Shown here: positions 1 to 12,426 of the stretch, piece after piece
Position numbering within the stretch: position 1 is the first letter of the stretch
How the letters are laid out: each line of letters begins with the position of its first letter
NCBI GenBank assembly: GCA_949710005.1
Contig: OX453281.1
Coordinates: 27,906,839-27,970,838, forward strand
Length of the DNA stretch: 64,000 nt
From: Ricordea florida
Taxonomy: Eukaryota > Cnidaria > Anthozoa > Corallimorpharia > Ricordeidae
Reading direction: 5' to 3'
Position numbers and translations under genes: made by a program
The notes under the pieces: generated by a model
What the model was told of the DNA's origin: nothing
What the model saw: the letters and a program-made list of their open reading frames with translations, nothing else
The model's database searches: none

Positions 1-2789
1 ACTATGAATGGAAAAGATAATGCCTTTAAAGATGTTATTGTCAGGAGAAGCAAAGTTCAGCGAGCACTTATTTGGTTAATTCAAAATAATCCGCACTATA
101 CAAATGTGACACTTAATTTAGATTCCTTACAATCTTTGCCCGAGAATGGTGTACCAGATGATCTGCAAACTGTAGAGACCAATGAAACCGAGTTCCAGAA
201 TATTGAAACAAACAAAAATACCAGTGATGATTCTGATGAAGATCAGCTCATAAATAGTCAAACAAAAACTAGTAGTTTTCTGCCACGCAATGAGAATGAG
301 AAACTTGAAAAGGATGCAATTTTGTCTGAAATTGGAACAGGAAAAATCAATTGGCCCACAATAGAGGATAAACCATTAAATGAATATACTATTTCAGGCC
401 TTGCTACTTTAGCCTTTCCTACATTGTTTCCAGATGGTAAAGGAGACCCAACAAATCCATGTTTACATAGGGATGTCCCTTTCAATGAAAGAATTAAACA
501 CTTGTTAAAGTTTGCAGAAACAATAAATGGAAAATTTTACTTCAGGTTTGCTTCACATCCTAGATTTTCATATTGGGCTCTGAACATGATTCAAAGAAAA
601 CGAACAATGCAACAAACAGCTGTTTTCTTTAAACAAAACCCTGGGGAAGCACATTTGACATTAGAGCAGCTCAGAAACATGGCCAACGAAAAGAAATCAC
701 AGTTGTTTATGGCAAAGGTATCAAGATATGTAGCAAACATTACTGGAAGCTCGGCATACTGGTACAAATTACAACAAGATCTAAAATCAGTCATAGAATA
801 TAAAGGGCCACCAACAATATTCTTCACCTTGTCTTCAGCAGATATGCATTGGCCTGAATTACATCAACTCTTTAGCTCCAACGTAGATGATATTACCTCT
901 GAAGAAAGGCGAATGAATGTTATAAACAACCCTCATTTAGTAGATTGGTTTTTTACAAAACGTGTGAAGCAATTTGTAAAACATTGGTTGTATAATTGCC
1001 TTGGAGCCGAGTGGCACTGGTACAGGTACGAGTATCAAGCTCGAGGAAGTATTCATTGCCATGGTATAGCAAAGCTTAAAAGTGATCCAGGTCTGTGTGA
1101 TTTGACTGCCAAAGCACTAAAAGGATTCTTGGCTGAAAAGGCATCTGCTGAAACATCCATTCCTGATATTTGCATGATTACTGATGGCAAAAAAGCTTCG
1201 CAACAAATTTGCCAATATGTAGATACCTTGATGTCAACTTACAATCCATGCCCCCCTGATAGTGACACATGGATAAAACCAAAGATCCATCCATGTAAAC
1301 AAAGGCATGAATGTGTTACTGACATAGATGACGATTATACAAATCTGTTGAATACTGTCCAACGCCATACACATTGTAATACAAGGTAATGTCTAAGATA
1401 CAAACAAGGTCTTAAGGAAATGCAATGCCGCTTTAATTATCCATTTGATCTATGCCTACAGACAAAATTAGTTTTTGAACCTGTTAATAGGAGTGATGGA
1501 AAGTTGCCTCAATTAAAAGCCAAAATAATTACAAAAAGAAATGATACTAGGCTAAACAATCACCAACGAATTCAGCTGCAAGGATGGAGAGCAAATTGCG
1601 ACATTCAAGTTGTGATTGATCAGTATGCTTGCATAGAATATCTTTCAAAATATGCTGCAAAAGGTGAACCTAAATCGCCAGTGCTTGCTGAAACGTTTGA
1701 CATTGTATTGAAAAATACAGATAATAAGTCAGATGCACAAAAAACTATGAAAAAATTTGCAATGAGAACACTTGGACAAAGAGATTTCTGTGCACAAGAA
1801 ACTGCGCACTTACTGTTATCCCTGAAATTATATAGCACAACCTTTAATGTCCGTCCTGTCAGTCTGTATGGCTCTCGTAGAATAAACCCTAATCAACACA
1901 ATGCATCAACTCCTTGTACTAAGGATTCAGTACTTGATCTTTATGCAAAACGTCTGCGATATGGTAAAGATTTTCCAGATATAAAAAAGATGAGTCTTGC
2001 AGAATTTATTGAAAAATATACTTTAGTAAAAGGCAAACTAGTCAACCAGTCTTCACTCATAGTACCTCGAGTATTTCCACACTATTCTCCAAATCCCAAA
2101 GGTAAATTTTACAGTTTATTTTGCAAATATCAATTATTAAAATATAAACCATGGACAAATAACCCAAATAATGCTTGGAACAGTGAAGAACCTTCTGATC
2201 AGACTTAAATAAATGCATGGCATGAATATTTGAGTTCGCCAGAAGCTGTATTGCATGTTCCAAATTGGGAAGAAAAGTTGCATGATGCAATGCAGAATGC
2301 TGAGATAGATAATACAGACGATGTCGCAGTTGTAGAAGATGAAACATCTCAAGAAGAGTGGATGATACTTGCGTCATTCCACACTAATGCTCTAACCAAT
2401 GCTTCATCTTCAATTGTTAATTCCCATGATTGGCATTGTGATGCTGTTAAATACACGGACCAGCAAATTGGGGAAATGCCAAGTTGGATCACAGCAAAAA
2501 AAAAAGAAAACTTTCTTCCAAGGAAACAAACATTTTCAATCAATACAGAATCATTCAGTGATGCACAGAGACTAGCTTATGAAATTGTTACAACTCACAC
2601 AATGCAAGAGAAACCACTACATTTGATTATTAATGGGGAGGCTGGAACTGGTAAAAGCTATTTAATATATGCACTATATACCCACCTCAAAGATAAATGC
2701 AAAGTAACTGCAACAACAGGAAAAGCTGCTTATGCTATAAATGGAAAAACCATCCATTCTTTTCTACGATTGCCTGTCACCCACATGTT

Positions 2790-3285
2790 AGAAAAAGATG
2801 GTCTCCCGAAACTGGAATGTCTTCTCAACTAAGACCCTAGTCTCTGCCAACCGATTAGGATGCCTTGCATGCTGATACATCTGCAAAGACGAAGCCTCTC
2901 TGTTCACATTTTCATTCTGAAAGAGAATATTATCATAAGCAAATAAAGAATACACAACAAAACACAACAATATACAAATGTGCTTCTTTGCATAACAAAT
3001 GCCACTATTGTACATTACTGTTTGGTTTGGTAAAATAAGAGGCTGATTTTTTTTTTACCCAATCAAGCACAGCCAACTCTACTCTCATGTTGTAGGTGTC
3101 ATCCCCATAATGGATCCTCTTTGAAACATAGATGAGCATGGCTGTGTGGAAAGACTCTATCCAGTATGTTTCTCTGCACTGCATATAGAGAAAGGGAAAA
3201 GTGATTAATTAAATATTCAATACTGACAAGCTACATCACTACATTTGTAATGTGCCTTCCCTAAATGATATTTTGGCAGAAAAAA
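2790..3285. mobile_element. ~490-bp insertion in the helicase domain
   Basis: The helicase alignment stops after LPVTHMLEK and resumes at LSGQAL. The intervening DNA is unrelated and is flanked by AGAAAAA on both sides (2790-2796 and about 3278), a possible 7-bp target duplication with two extra A residues at the right copy. It holds two antisense exons (next entry). It could be a non-autonomous element carrying a gene fragment, or a gene fragment captured by the Helitron. Confidence 0.55.
2797..3178 (-). pseudogene. captured two-exon gene fragment (antisense in Helitron)
   Basis: On the minus strand an exon at 3178-3059 is bounded by a TATATGCAG acceptor and a GTAAAA donor. A second exon begins at 2916 after TTCTCTTTCAG and runs to the edge of the insertion. 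Both are phase 0 and open. The joined frame contains YWIESFH, KRIHYGDD, ELAVLDW then NENVNREASS, continuous and protein-like. It resembles a motif I associate with cnidarian hypothetical ORFs, but I cannot name the family. It is truncated on both sides, so not a functional gene here. Confidence 0.5.
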
Positions 3286-4517
3286 ATTGTGCTTATCAGG
3301 TCAAGCATTGATAACAATACAGGAAAGACTGACACAAGTAGATTATATAATTATAGATGAATATTCTATGCTTGGTCAAGCATCTCTAGGGTGGATTGAT
3401 AGACGATGCAGACAGGCAACTGGTCTGCATGAAGTACTGTTTGGTGGAAAGTCTGTTATTTTCTTAGGAGATCCTGCTCAATTACCTCCAGTGGGAGATA
3501 AGCCTTTATACCATTCTAAACCAGCAAGCGAAATTGCAGAACTGGGCTATTGTGCCTATCAAATGTTTGATAAAGTTGTAATTCTGAAAGTAAATCAAAG
3601 AGTGCTTGGGTCAGAACTTGATCAAGTATTATTCAAACAATTGTTGACAAGGTTAAGGAATGGTGAGACTACAGAACATGATTGGAAACAGTTGTTAGCA
3701 AGACAACCTTCACAAGTTGAAAATATTAAATGCTTTGAAGATGTAACACGATTATATTACAGCAACGATGAGGTAGCAAAATATAATTACTATCGTTTGC
3801 TAGAACTAAAACAACCTACAGCAGAAATATTTGCTAAACATTCTAGTGCTGAGGGAAAGAACATCAGTGCCCAACAGATGCTTGGTTTGCAACCAAAACT
3901 ACTCGTGGCAAAGGGTGCAAGAGTCATGCTTACAATGAACCTCTGGCCATCAGTTGGTCTTTGCAATGGTTCAACAGGATCAGTTGCAGATATTATCTAC
4001 GAGCCCAATACACAGCCTCCATCATTGCCTCTTGCAGTTATAGTTAAATTTGACTCATTCTCAGGTCCATCTTTTACAGATAATAAGCCTTCATGTGTTC
4101 CTATTCCACCTATAACAGCCACAGTTCAATGTGGCAACGTAGTGCATGAACGGCAACAGCTACCTTTAACACTTGCTTGGGCGTTGACAATTCATAAAAG
4201 TCAGGGTATGACTTTGAATAAAGCTTGGGTTGATATTGGCAAAAAAGAAACCACATTAGGAATTACATATGTTGCCATAAGTAGAGTACGCAACATCTCT
4301 TCATTAGTCATTGAGCCTATGACATTTGAGAGACTACAGAAAATCAAGAATTCAGAATTGTTGAAATATAGGCTGAAAGAAGAACAAAGGCTTAAACAAT
4401 TGTCTGACAAAACAGTTTTAAACTACTCTAAAATTGTTTGATATGACCAAAATGCACTTAGGTTGATTATTGGTTTCTTATGTTTACTATGTTTTACCTC
4501 ACTAGGGTTGCTACAGA

Positions 4518-6808
4518 ATGAGTAAAAGATCAAAATCAAGTAAGTAATAAAACAAACATGTACTACAACTATACGTCCTTTTTCTGTATTCCTATCTTAC
4601 AGTAAATAAGCAACCATTTTTATTTTCTACCAGAAGCTGCAGCTGCTTCAATTCAGAAACAACACATGCCCACCACACAAATGAAAAGTAAGTACAACAA
4701 AATAACATACTGGTACAGTAGAAGCTCTATTAGTGACCTACTCTGATAACGACCAACAATTTGAATTGCAGTGTGAATTGTCACTTAAACTTTGTAATGA
4801 AAAGCTCTCGTAAGTGACAACCTTAGGAGCTTCTGGGCGACCAGCTCCTTTAGCAACCACTTTTGAGGTTTACCAACTAGTGACAAGCAGAAGCTACTAC
4901 AGCTGTATTTCAAAACATCATCTCGCGCTGTTTAAGCTAAAAAATAGCCATATTATACTACCACAAGTTATTTGTTGCCACCGTAATGGACGTCAAAACC
5001 TTTGTAATTATGTCTATGAGACCAACTTCTAGTGTTTGTGATTCTGTTCGACAAACAGACCACTTTCTTGCAAGCACTAGCTTCGTTAACCATTTTCAAT
5101 CCCCGACGTTGTCGCCTTCACTGTAGTTGAATGAAACATGAATATTAATAACCATAAAAATTTAATATGGTAAAAGCAGTGTATAAGGAAATGCTTTATT
5201 AGTAACATACACTTCACATTTACTGAATGCGTTAAATGATGTTAAAAGTATTATTTTGCATCATCAGATAACAATCCATCAATCATCAACCCTCAAGACT
5301 TATCAGATGAAGCTGTCGCTGGTTCCTCAAACCCTCAAGACTTATCAGATGAAGCTATGGCTGGTTCCTCAAACCCTCAAAACTTATCAGATGAAGCTGT
5401 GGCTGGTTCCTCAAACCCTCAAGACTTATCAGATGAAGCTGTGGCTAGTTCCTCACAAACACCTCCCAGCAGCCACGCTGATCACAGCACCCTCATTCAC
5501 ACTCCTACTAAACAAGAAGAAAGTAAGTAGTAAAGCCAAAGAACTGAAATAAGTTGAACATACAGGTAGAATAAATTTTTCCTCTTTAAACAGTTGGCAA
5601 CTGGAATTTTCATATTATGGAATGACTATAAGATTCTCCTGATAATGCAGATTCTTGCTATTACGGACAGCAACTTGTTATTCTAAAGGTGCCTACTGCA
5701 ATATGAGTCAACTTTAAACAATATCCTAGACATTACAATCGTTCTTTTCTTATTTTTTTTTCTAGATTCACCTTTGATTTGCTATCTGCATAATTTGTCC
5801 CCCATGAAGAGGAGCCAAGCAAACAACGACTATTTCGATGCCACTCTTCAACTAAAAGACAAATCAATGAGGGCTGTGTGTTTTTCGCCAGATAAACATT
5901 CCTCCATGAAGTCCAAGTTAGAATCCACATCACCTATCAAAATAAGTAACTATAACATAAAACGCAACAGATACACCGATCAAGACGAACTGCACATCAA
6001 TAAAAGAACCAAACTATCAGACCCTAATAAAACTGAAATCACATTCGACTTCACCAAGATCACAAAAGAAGAGCAGGAAGACACGGAGTCCACACACAGC
6101 ATACAAGAAATTATGGCAAATGAGAATGCTAAAAGCAAAGTAAACATCACTGGGCGAGTCACACAAATTGAACTTCCAACCACCATAACATCAAATGGCA
6201 AGACTTTGACGAAACAAGAATGCACACTCACTGACGAAACAGGATTCATGAGATTAGTGCTTTGGGAAGAAGACACTAAAAGAATACAGTCAGGAAACAC
6301 CTACAAGTTCTGTAAGGCAATTGTCAAGAGCTACCAACAACAGAAGTACATAACACTTAATAAGCAGACATCTATCGAATCGTCAGCTACTCAAGTACAT
6401 AGAAAAGATGCAATCACAAACGACAACTCTCAGAACACAGTCACATGCCCAGCTGAAGCAGTCGAAAGGCTCACCACTTATCTCTCCTGTACCAAATGCA
6501 ATTCCTCCTTGCCTTCGAATGATAGCGGCAAGATAATTAGGTGTTCCAATTGTGGCATGGCAAAACTAAAAACAAAGTGCAAAAAAAGAGCTTTTGCAAA
6601 AGTACTGTTTGTCACAGCTGTTCAAAAAGACGTAACACTGACCATCTTTGATGACAAGCTTTCAGTGCTGTATGCAATTTACAAAAAACAGTCAGGTCAC
6701 GACAAAGAGTTTAGCCAGCTGACAGAAGAAGACCTAACAGAGATGCTTCTAAGTGTGAATGCAACCATAACCTACACTCACAACAACCGAGTTCTAGCAA
6801 TCTCCTAA
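4518..6808 (+). CDS. RPA-like single-stranded-DNA-binding protein of the Helitron
   Basis: Four exons join in frame with every intron in phase 1: 4518-4539, 4634-4687, 5268-5522 and 5766-6808 (457 codons). Donors are GTAAGT at 4540, 4688 and 5523. Acceptors are TCTACCAG, TCATCAG and TTTTTTCTAG. Exon 3 is a low-complexity linker of four 14-residue repeats. Exon 4 carries an RPA70-like OB fold (NITGRVTQIELP ... GFMRLVLWEED) and a second, C-terminal OB region with a four-cysteine zinc ribbon (CTKC ... CSNC) as in RPA1 DBD-C. Helitrons are known to carry RPA-like genes, thought to protect displaced single strands. Start chosen because it is the ATG directly before the first consensus donor. The gene looks intact although the neighbouring Rep/helicase is not. 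Confidence 0.75.
5288..5455 (+). repeat. 42-bp coding tandem repeat, 4 copies
   Basis: Four head-to-tail 42-bp units inside RPA exon 3 encode NPQDLSDEAVAGSS-like 14-residue repeats with few substitutions, so the length keeps frame. Confidence 0.9.
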
Positions 6809-7241
6809 ACTGTCCATCATGTCCATTATACACTGAACAAAACATTGAAACAATGCAGATCTTAACTTGCCAATGTTTATTACACTTTTGAAAAGCGTTA
6901 GTTTCGGTTACAATCAGAGATTATAAACTTTAACCCCAAAGAATCATTTGTCTAGTGCTTCTGCAATGCAGATGGACATTACTTAACATAACCTTGTATG
7001 TTCAGTTTACATATTGTTGTTCTTGTTTTTATTGTTCATTTTATACGAGTGGACCATTAGAATGTGGAGAGACTACCCCTATTTCTAATCGCCAATCACT
7101 TATATATCGTTCTGTTACAATAGTTCTAAATCTTTGTTAGGATTATATTGGTTTGTACACATGTTCATGCTAAATCGTTTGTCTTGAAGTAAAGTTTATT
7201 CAGTTGCGTTGAACTTTAACTTATTATGTTCATTTACATTT
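6809..7241. other. no gene seen
   Basis: AT-rich DNA after the RPA-like gene. No ORF with coding character, no recognisable repeat. The Helitron 3' terminus may lie here. Confidence 0.5.
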
Positions 7242-7387
7242 GAAGCGGTGTCTGGAAAAAAGCCCTAAGTGACTTATAAAAAACTGCCAGATTCTCCTTC
7301 TAAATTGTCTTGTATTCTCTTTGAAACACAAGGAGAATTTGACATTACATCAAAAGTCACTTAGGGCCTTATTCCACACACCCCTTC
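7242..7387. repeat. MITE-like foldback element
   Basis: About 145 bp with imperfect terminal inverted repeats of roughly 30 bp: left GAAGCGGTGTCTGGAA then GCCCTAAGTGACTT, right AAGTCACTTAGGGC then TTCCACACACCCCTTC. No coding capacity. No convincing target duplication. Confidence 0.7.
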
Positions 7388-7930
7388 ATTTTATGCATTT
7401 CTTTTACTCAAATCACCTAATAAAACCAATTCAGATTCCTTTTCATTCAGCCAGTGCCAACTATCACACCTCCTGAGTACACTTTTTGTCGGTTAGTCAT
7501 ACCTTCCTACCAAAATCCTAGAATTACCTCAGTACTAAATTGTATTGTTGAAAATTGACCTGTGTTTTGCTTGTACTGAGTTATCGGTACGGTTATTCAA
7601 AGCACTAACCGGTTTTAACCCACTTTTGAGCAATTAGATCCTGGCAACTAGATAGAAGAAACATTTGTAGCCCTGACAACCTCTTTCCCATGCAATTAAA
7701 AGTTGCTGCAGACCGGCAGCCCTCATGATATCTAGAACGCAACATAGATTTCAAACCATTGCGTAACATGCTTCAACTGCTGGAAAAGAGGCTGCACAAC
7801 AAATAGTGGTCTGATTTCAATCTCAATCCCTTTCGCCATACATTACACGTGAGCATTCCCTACCAATAGGTATACTAGTTTAGTACATAAGCAGGAGCCC
7901 ATAAGTCATAGAAATGCCCGGATTACTTAC
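7388..7930. other. no gene seen
   Basis: Unremarkable AT-rich sequence between the foldback element and the next exon-like segment. Confidence 0.4.
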
Positions 7931-8120
7931 CGCATCTTTCAACATATCTATTTTATCCAGGTGGTATTGTTCGCGAGTCTTTGTTAAGGCTTCCACGAAA
8001 GGGATCACGTCCCATAGATTATATTCTCGGAGCCAATCGAGCATATTACCCTTAACATAGCCCCGCATATATAATTCAGTAACGAAGTTTTCATATTCAT
8101 CAAGAATTATTATTGTTTTT
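7931..8120 (-). pseudogene. isolated internal exon, unknown family
   Basis: A 190-nt minus-strand segment is bounded by a strong acceptor (TTACTCCTCTCTCCAG at its upstream side) and a consensus donor (GCG then GTAAGTAA). It is open throughout, encoding a stretch with LDEYENFVTELYMRG, WDVIPFVEAL and IDMLKDA. Similar wording occurs, from memory, in repeated cnidarian ORFs of uncertain function. No flanking exons were found nearby, so I treat it as a gene or transposon fragment. Confidence 0.45.
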
Positions 8121-8125
8121 CTGGA

Positions 8126-8520
8126 GAGAGGAGTAAAAAGCCTCATAGGGGACAGGGTTTATACGACTTAGCTTTTCATAACTATCCAACCACTCAAAAG
8201 GGAAAACCGGAGCGTTTGCACTTCGCAGCCCATGGATTTGCACCATGCATCAAGAGATAGGTCAGGAGCCAATTGCAAGTAGTTTCTGACATCTAGAAAC
8301 TTTGAATTTTACGCAATAAGGAACACATAGTTGTTCTCTCTTTTGGCTAACGGATATATCGCCTTGGTTCTCGGTAATACGTTTTACAAAATATCGCTTA
8401 ACAACAACAATACTTTATTTAACCACGCTACATGATTAAAACTCGATAAAACATGTGCGTGAAACAAAAACTGTTAAAATGAAAAAAATAATTTAAAATT
8501 TAAAATTGCCATTCTTAAAT
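8126..8520. other. no gene seen
   Basis: Intergenic AT-rich DNA leading into the LINE fragment. No coding signal. Confidence 0.35.
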
Positions 8521-8925
8521 CTATCTAAGAACTTGCTTCTTTAAAAGACATTTAAAAGTAGAAATATCTTTGGCGTTTCTAACATACGTAGGTAACAAAT
8601 TCCAAAGTTTTGCTGCCAAAAAATGAGAATGACTTATGGCGCCATTCTAGATTAAATTTGGGTAGCATTAAAAGTGTCCCCGACCCTCTTAAATTATAAT
8701 TACAGATTTTAATCTTAAAAAAAATTCTTCTATGTACCTTGGGGCTTCTTTATAAATACATTTATACACCAGAACTAGGGCCTGTAATTTTCCTCTTTCT
8801 TCTAGCGTTCTTATACCAGCCATATTTAATAAATGGTTGTATGCAGGTGTACACTTTCCAAACACTAAAATAGATCTAAGAATATAATTACTGGTGTCTA
8901 ACGGATATATCTTGATGCTGCGAGA
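8521..8925 (-). pseudogene. non-LTR retrotransposon (LINE) ORF2 C-terminus, degraded
   Basis: Minus-strand reading shows the typical tail of a LINE reverse transcriptase: LEERGKLQALVLVYKC, then EAPRYIEEFF, NLRGSG, then AKLWNLLPTYVRNAKD and FKCLLKKQVLR before a TAG at 8521-8523. These blocks lie in different frames, so frameshifts and a stop are present. Upstream ORF2 is missing. A 5'-truncated dead copy is normal for LINEs. Confidence 0.75.
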
Positions 8926-8930
8926 GTATT

Positions 8931-9411
8931 GATCTAAAAATACTTTATTTTCAAATAGTATACATGATACATTTACAAACGTGATATCTTTAAGTATACT
9001 ATTTTAAATTTTTTGGGGCCTAGAACATATATGGGAATTGCAAAATCTAGCGTGTGCACGAACGTTTCATTTTTTTTCCAACTTTATTTATACCTACATT
9101 CTTGGTAGTCTATGTAATCTACTTAAATTGGCCGAGAATATCCGGTCAGTAGTTCTAACGGAGATATTGATTGGTGGAAATCTCTCTGTGTAACAGCTTA
9201 CATTATACTGACGATCCCGCAATGGAATCAATATTAATCAAGAGTCACTGTTTTAAATCACTTAAGAGCACTGACATAAGCCAAGAGAAAATGAGGCTAT
9301 TAAGAGCAGCGTATGGTGATGTGCCGACTAGCGCAACAATACTACATACAGAGTTACAAAAGTAGTTATATTTTTATACTTTCCAGTCTAAGAAAAATAG
9401 CGATACATTTT
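8931..9411. other. no gene seen
   Basis: AT-rich DNA without recognisable coding or repeat structure up to the first copy of the 1-kb repeat. Confidence 0.35.
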
Positions 9412-10434
9412 GGATCATTCACGGTTTCTGGTAAACCAGGTAAAAAGCTCTCGATACAAAATGACCACGATACCACGTTCTGCCACTCCACGACATACGA
9501 GGCTCGATTCGACATTCGAGGCTCGTTTCTTTAATCGAGGCTCGTTTCTTTAATCGAGGCTCGATCATTCGATTGAGGTTCGTTTGTACAATCCGAGGCT
9601 CCGGGTATCGAGGAAACTAGAAAGAGGGGAAGAAAGCTAAGCAGGCAGGAAGGAAGTGAAGGAAGGCAGGAAGGATGGAAGGTGGCCAGGCAGGCAGGGA
9701 GGAAGTAAGCCCAGAGTGAAAGGAAGGAAGGAATTCGAAGGTGGAAAGTAAGATAGGGTGGCGGGTAAGGAAGAAGAAAGGAAGCAAGCCAATGAAGGAA
9801 ATAAGGAAGGAAGGAAGGAAGTAAGAAAGAATGACATGCACAGGTAGCCGGGCAGGCAGGTAGGATGGAAGGTGGAAAGTAAGATAGGGAGGAAGGAAGG
9901 GAGGGATACATAAATTTATTACATGAAGGTCACTGCCGCTAGTTTGCAACTCACGATTTACTAAAAAGTTGTTAATGTCTTGAGATTTTTTGCATGTTTC
10001 TCAAAATACTTTGAATGCTAGCACCACTCTAAAGTATTACATTCTGCCTCATCCTTACAGAATAATACTGCAAGTTGAAAAAGAATCACTATTACACCCC
10101 ATATGCTAGTGGGGTTCTGGTAATGAGTAAATCTGAGAGAATCTCTCCGCTCTATTAGATGGAACTGCAAACTTGCTATATTTTCTAAGATTATGTGGTT
10201 GGCAGTATACATCAGTGAATAGATGTATGACACTTGCATACTGCAGATTACATTTAGGCCTAACTATCGCTCCAGTTAGCCTGAATATCACTCCGAATCC
10301 GAATATCAGCCTGTCTACTGTTAGTTATCGATAATGGAAATGGGAATACGGTATAAGTTAAAAATTCTGCAATCTGCATGTCATACATCGATGCACCAGG
10401 CAGCATATGCATAACGCGTAATTTACTCATTCGA
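9412..10434 (+). repeat. ~1-kb repeat unit, copy 1 (GGATCATTCACGG ... TTACTCATTCGA)
   Basis: This segment recurs inverted at 19004-19988 and direct at 20192-21180, with the same order of parts. The parts are a 19-bp TCGAGGCTCGTTTCTTTAA minisatellite, a long GGAA/GGCA purine-rich microsatellite, a short conserved AT-rich block, and a terminal ACGCGTAATTTACTCATTCGA. Open frames rich in Pro/Ser/Leu here are by-products of the microsatellite. No transposase seen. It may be a non-autonomous mobile element. Confidence 0.8.
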
Positions 10435-10805
10435 CATTTGAGGCTCGATCATTCGATTGAGGTTCGTTTTTATAATCGAGGCTCCTCTTTAAGAAAGACA
10501 GACAGACAGACAGAAGGAAAGAAAGAAAAAATAATTATTAAGACCCATATGCTAGTGGAACTGCAAACGTCCTAGATTTCCTAAGATTATGTGGTTGGCA
10601 GAATGCACCAAGAAAAAATAACAATAAAATGAAAAAAATGAAAACAAAAATTACAATATAATGAAAGTTCTTATCGTGGGAGCATCAGGTTTTTTCAGCA
10701 CAGTTAAAAAAATTATTGTCTGCCTTAAGTAGACTGTAGGCATTCCTTCTTCGTTTAAGAAAACGCGAGAAGTAGGAGATCTTCGCCAACCCTGGGGCAC
10801 CCCTT
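10435..10805. other. simple-sequence and unremarkable DNA
   Basis: Contains a further partial copy of the CGAGGCTCG minisatellite and a GACA/GAAA microsatellite at about 10494-10530. No gene seen. Confidence 0.5.
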
Positions 10806-11112
10806 AAAATCCAATCACACCGAAATAAAAACAGTAAAAACCACCAAAATCAAACTAACCCCCAAAATCGGATCAAAAACCACCAAAATCGGATCAAAAA
10901 TCCCAAAAATCGGATCAAAAAAATCCCAAAAACTAAAAATCAAAATCCCAAAATCAAATCATAAGAAAACTCGACAACTCCAAGCAAATCACACAGAGCA
11001 GAATCCAAATCAAAATCAAAATCCTAAAAATCAAATTCAAAATCCTAAAAATCAAAATCAAAATCCCAAAAATTAAAATCAAAATCCGAAAAATCAAAAT
11101 CAAAATCCGATC
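10806..11112. repeat. A-rich tandem repeat (AAAATCAAAATC type)
   Basis: Degenerate 12-20-bp units built from AAAATCAAAATCCCAAAA, with weak open frames on the minus strand that only reflect the repeat. Confidence 0.8.
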
Positions 11113-11696
11113 GTTGGCAGAATGTGTCATTTGTAGCAAAGATAAATTAACCTATGGTATTGAAATATATAATTGATCAAAACGAAAATAAATAATTGAA
11201 ATATCATATCAGTAAAATAACGTACATTGACAAAATAAAATTGCATGTTGACTTAGAAACTTTGGTACAATATAATAAACACTCGTAATAAGTATCTAAT
11301 AATCAGCAAAATCACTGTCTTTATTCTCTATCATAATAGCTTCCTTTTCAAACGAAAAAGTATTGATATGAAATGCAGATTATCTTAAGATGTCTCTAAA
11401 AGAAATTATGCCGACTCCAGAAAGCTTAACTTTGGTATTTATAAAGTTCCATCGGCAGTTACTTAGTCCTAGCTCTTTTTCTTTCACAGTTTATGTGTGA
11501 TTTAGTTTTCGTTCGTATTTTTCATTCCTACATTGATCGTCATTAGAGTCTACAACAATCTATTTCGTCAATATGATTATCAGTATGATTTCGTTAAGAT
11601 CGAAGTTTAAATGAAAGTAGGATTAATTAACTGACATGCAATATTTATTTTGGAAAAAAACATTTTCTTATTTCTTAAATTTTAATTCACTGATTT

Positions 11697-12046
11697 TGCA
11701 GCGTGCTGCCAAAGTGCCTTTTGTAATATTTATTTTTGAAAACAGTATTTTTTAATAAATGAAGCCTTTGTTATTATTGCCTATTGTGTTGGGAGACTTG
11801 TGTTCTTTTCCCTTGAGTCTATAGACTCAAGCAGAGTTCTCTTTTAATTCATGTCTTTAGCAGCGTGCCGCTAAAGTGCCTTTTGTAATATTTATTTTTG
11901 AAAACAGCATTTTTGAATACATAAAGCCTTTGTTATTATTACCTATTGTGTTTGCAGACTTATGATCTCAGTCCCTTGAGGACTAGGCCGTATATTGAAC
12001 ACGAGCTTTTTCAATTCATTGATTTAGCAACGTGTCACTACAGTGC
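11697..12046. repeat. ~160-bp tandem repeat, two and a partial copy
   Basis: The block GCAGCGTGCYGCYAAAGTGCC then TTTTGTAATATTTATTTTTG recurs at about 11699 and 11861, and a degraded start (GCAACGTGTCACTACAGTGCC) at about 12026. No coding capacity. Confidence 0.75.
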
Positions 12047-12426
12047 CTTTTTAACTTAAGCAATTGTTTTCACAATTCTCTAGAGACCTATTTCCCTGTG
12101 TGTTTTGTAGAGTTCATTAAAGTGGGCAAAGAAAAGTGACCGGATATTTTCTCGATTGATTCTCCTTTTCCGTGGTATTTGCCAACATGTCTGGATTGAG
12201 CCACTTCAACTGCGAGCTTTTACCCGATGCTAACATAGACGACCATTTAATTTGCCCTATATGGTAAGGTTTACCTTTTCTGATTGGAAAACTTAGGCAC
12301 TGTTTGAACTTATGGTCTTTCAAAACGTGTCGCGGTCATAAGATTTTTTAGTTACTTTGCCCTGTAAGCTGTCGAGCCAAATGAGGTTGAATTGTCTCCG
12401 CGAGTTTCACGAACATGAATACAACG

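Larger units (their letters stand above)
4..4441 (+). pseudogene. Helitron Rep (HUH-Y2) / PIF1 helicase, broken
   Basis: One reading frame runs 4-2832. It has a Helitron-like N domain, an HUH motif (GSIHCHG; His codons at 1054 and 1060), the two-tyrosine motif YLSKYAAK near 1640, and the helicase Walker A GEAGTGKS near 2640. After a shift of frame it resumes at about 3287 with Walker B (IIIDEYSML), GDPAQLPP and the C-terminal THKSQG-like and VAISRV motifs, ending at 4441. Family knowledge: Rep nicks and ligates single-stranded DNA, and the helicase unwinds it during rolling-circle transposition. Lesions seen: TAA at 1387-1389 and TAA at 2206-2208, both in frame with recognisable coding sequence on either side, and an insertion of about 490 bp inside the helicase that also shifts frame. 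The copy is therefore not expected to encode an active transposase. Start of the protein is upstream of the window. Confidence 0.9.
1..6900 (+). mobile_element. Helitron (5' end outside window), degraded
   Basis: Rolling-circle Rep, PIF1-type helicase and an RPA-like single-strand-binding protein follow one another on the + strand, the gene set of animal and plant Helitrons. The 5' end lies left of the window. I could not place the 3' CTRR end and terminal hairpin with confidence, so the right border near 6.9 kb is only the end of the last gene. The Rep/helicase is broken while the RPA-like gene stays open. Confidence 0.85.

Noticed and set aside
1387-2208. Helitron Rep stops as retained introns
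   Set aside because: The frame continues in register on both sides of each single TAA, with no splice sites around them. Nonsense mutation is simpler.
9531-9949. Long Pro/Ser/Leu-rich minus-strand frames (and copies near 19446-19766 and 20199-20738)
   Set aside because: They read through a GGAA/GGCA microsatellite in all three frames. No coding signal outside the repeat.
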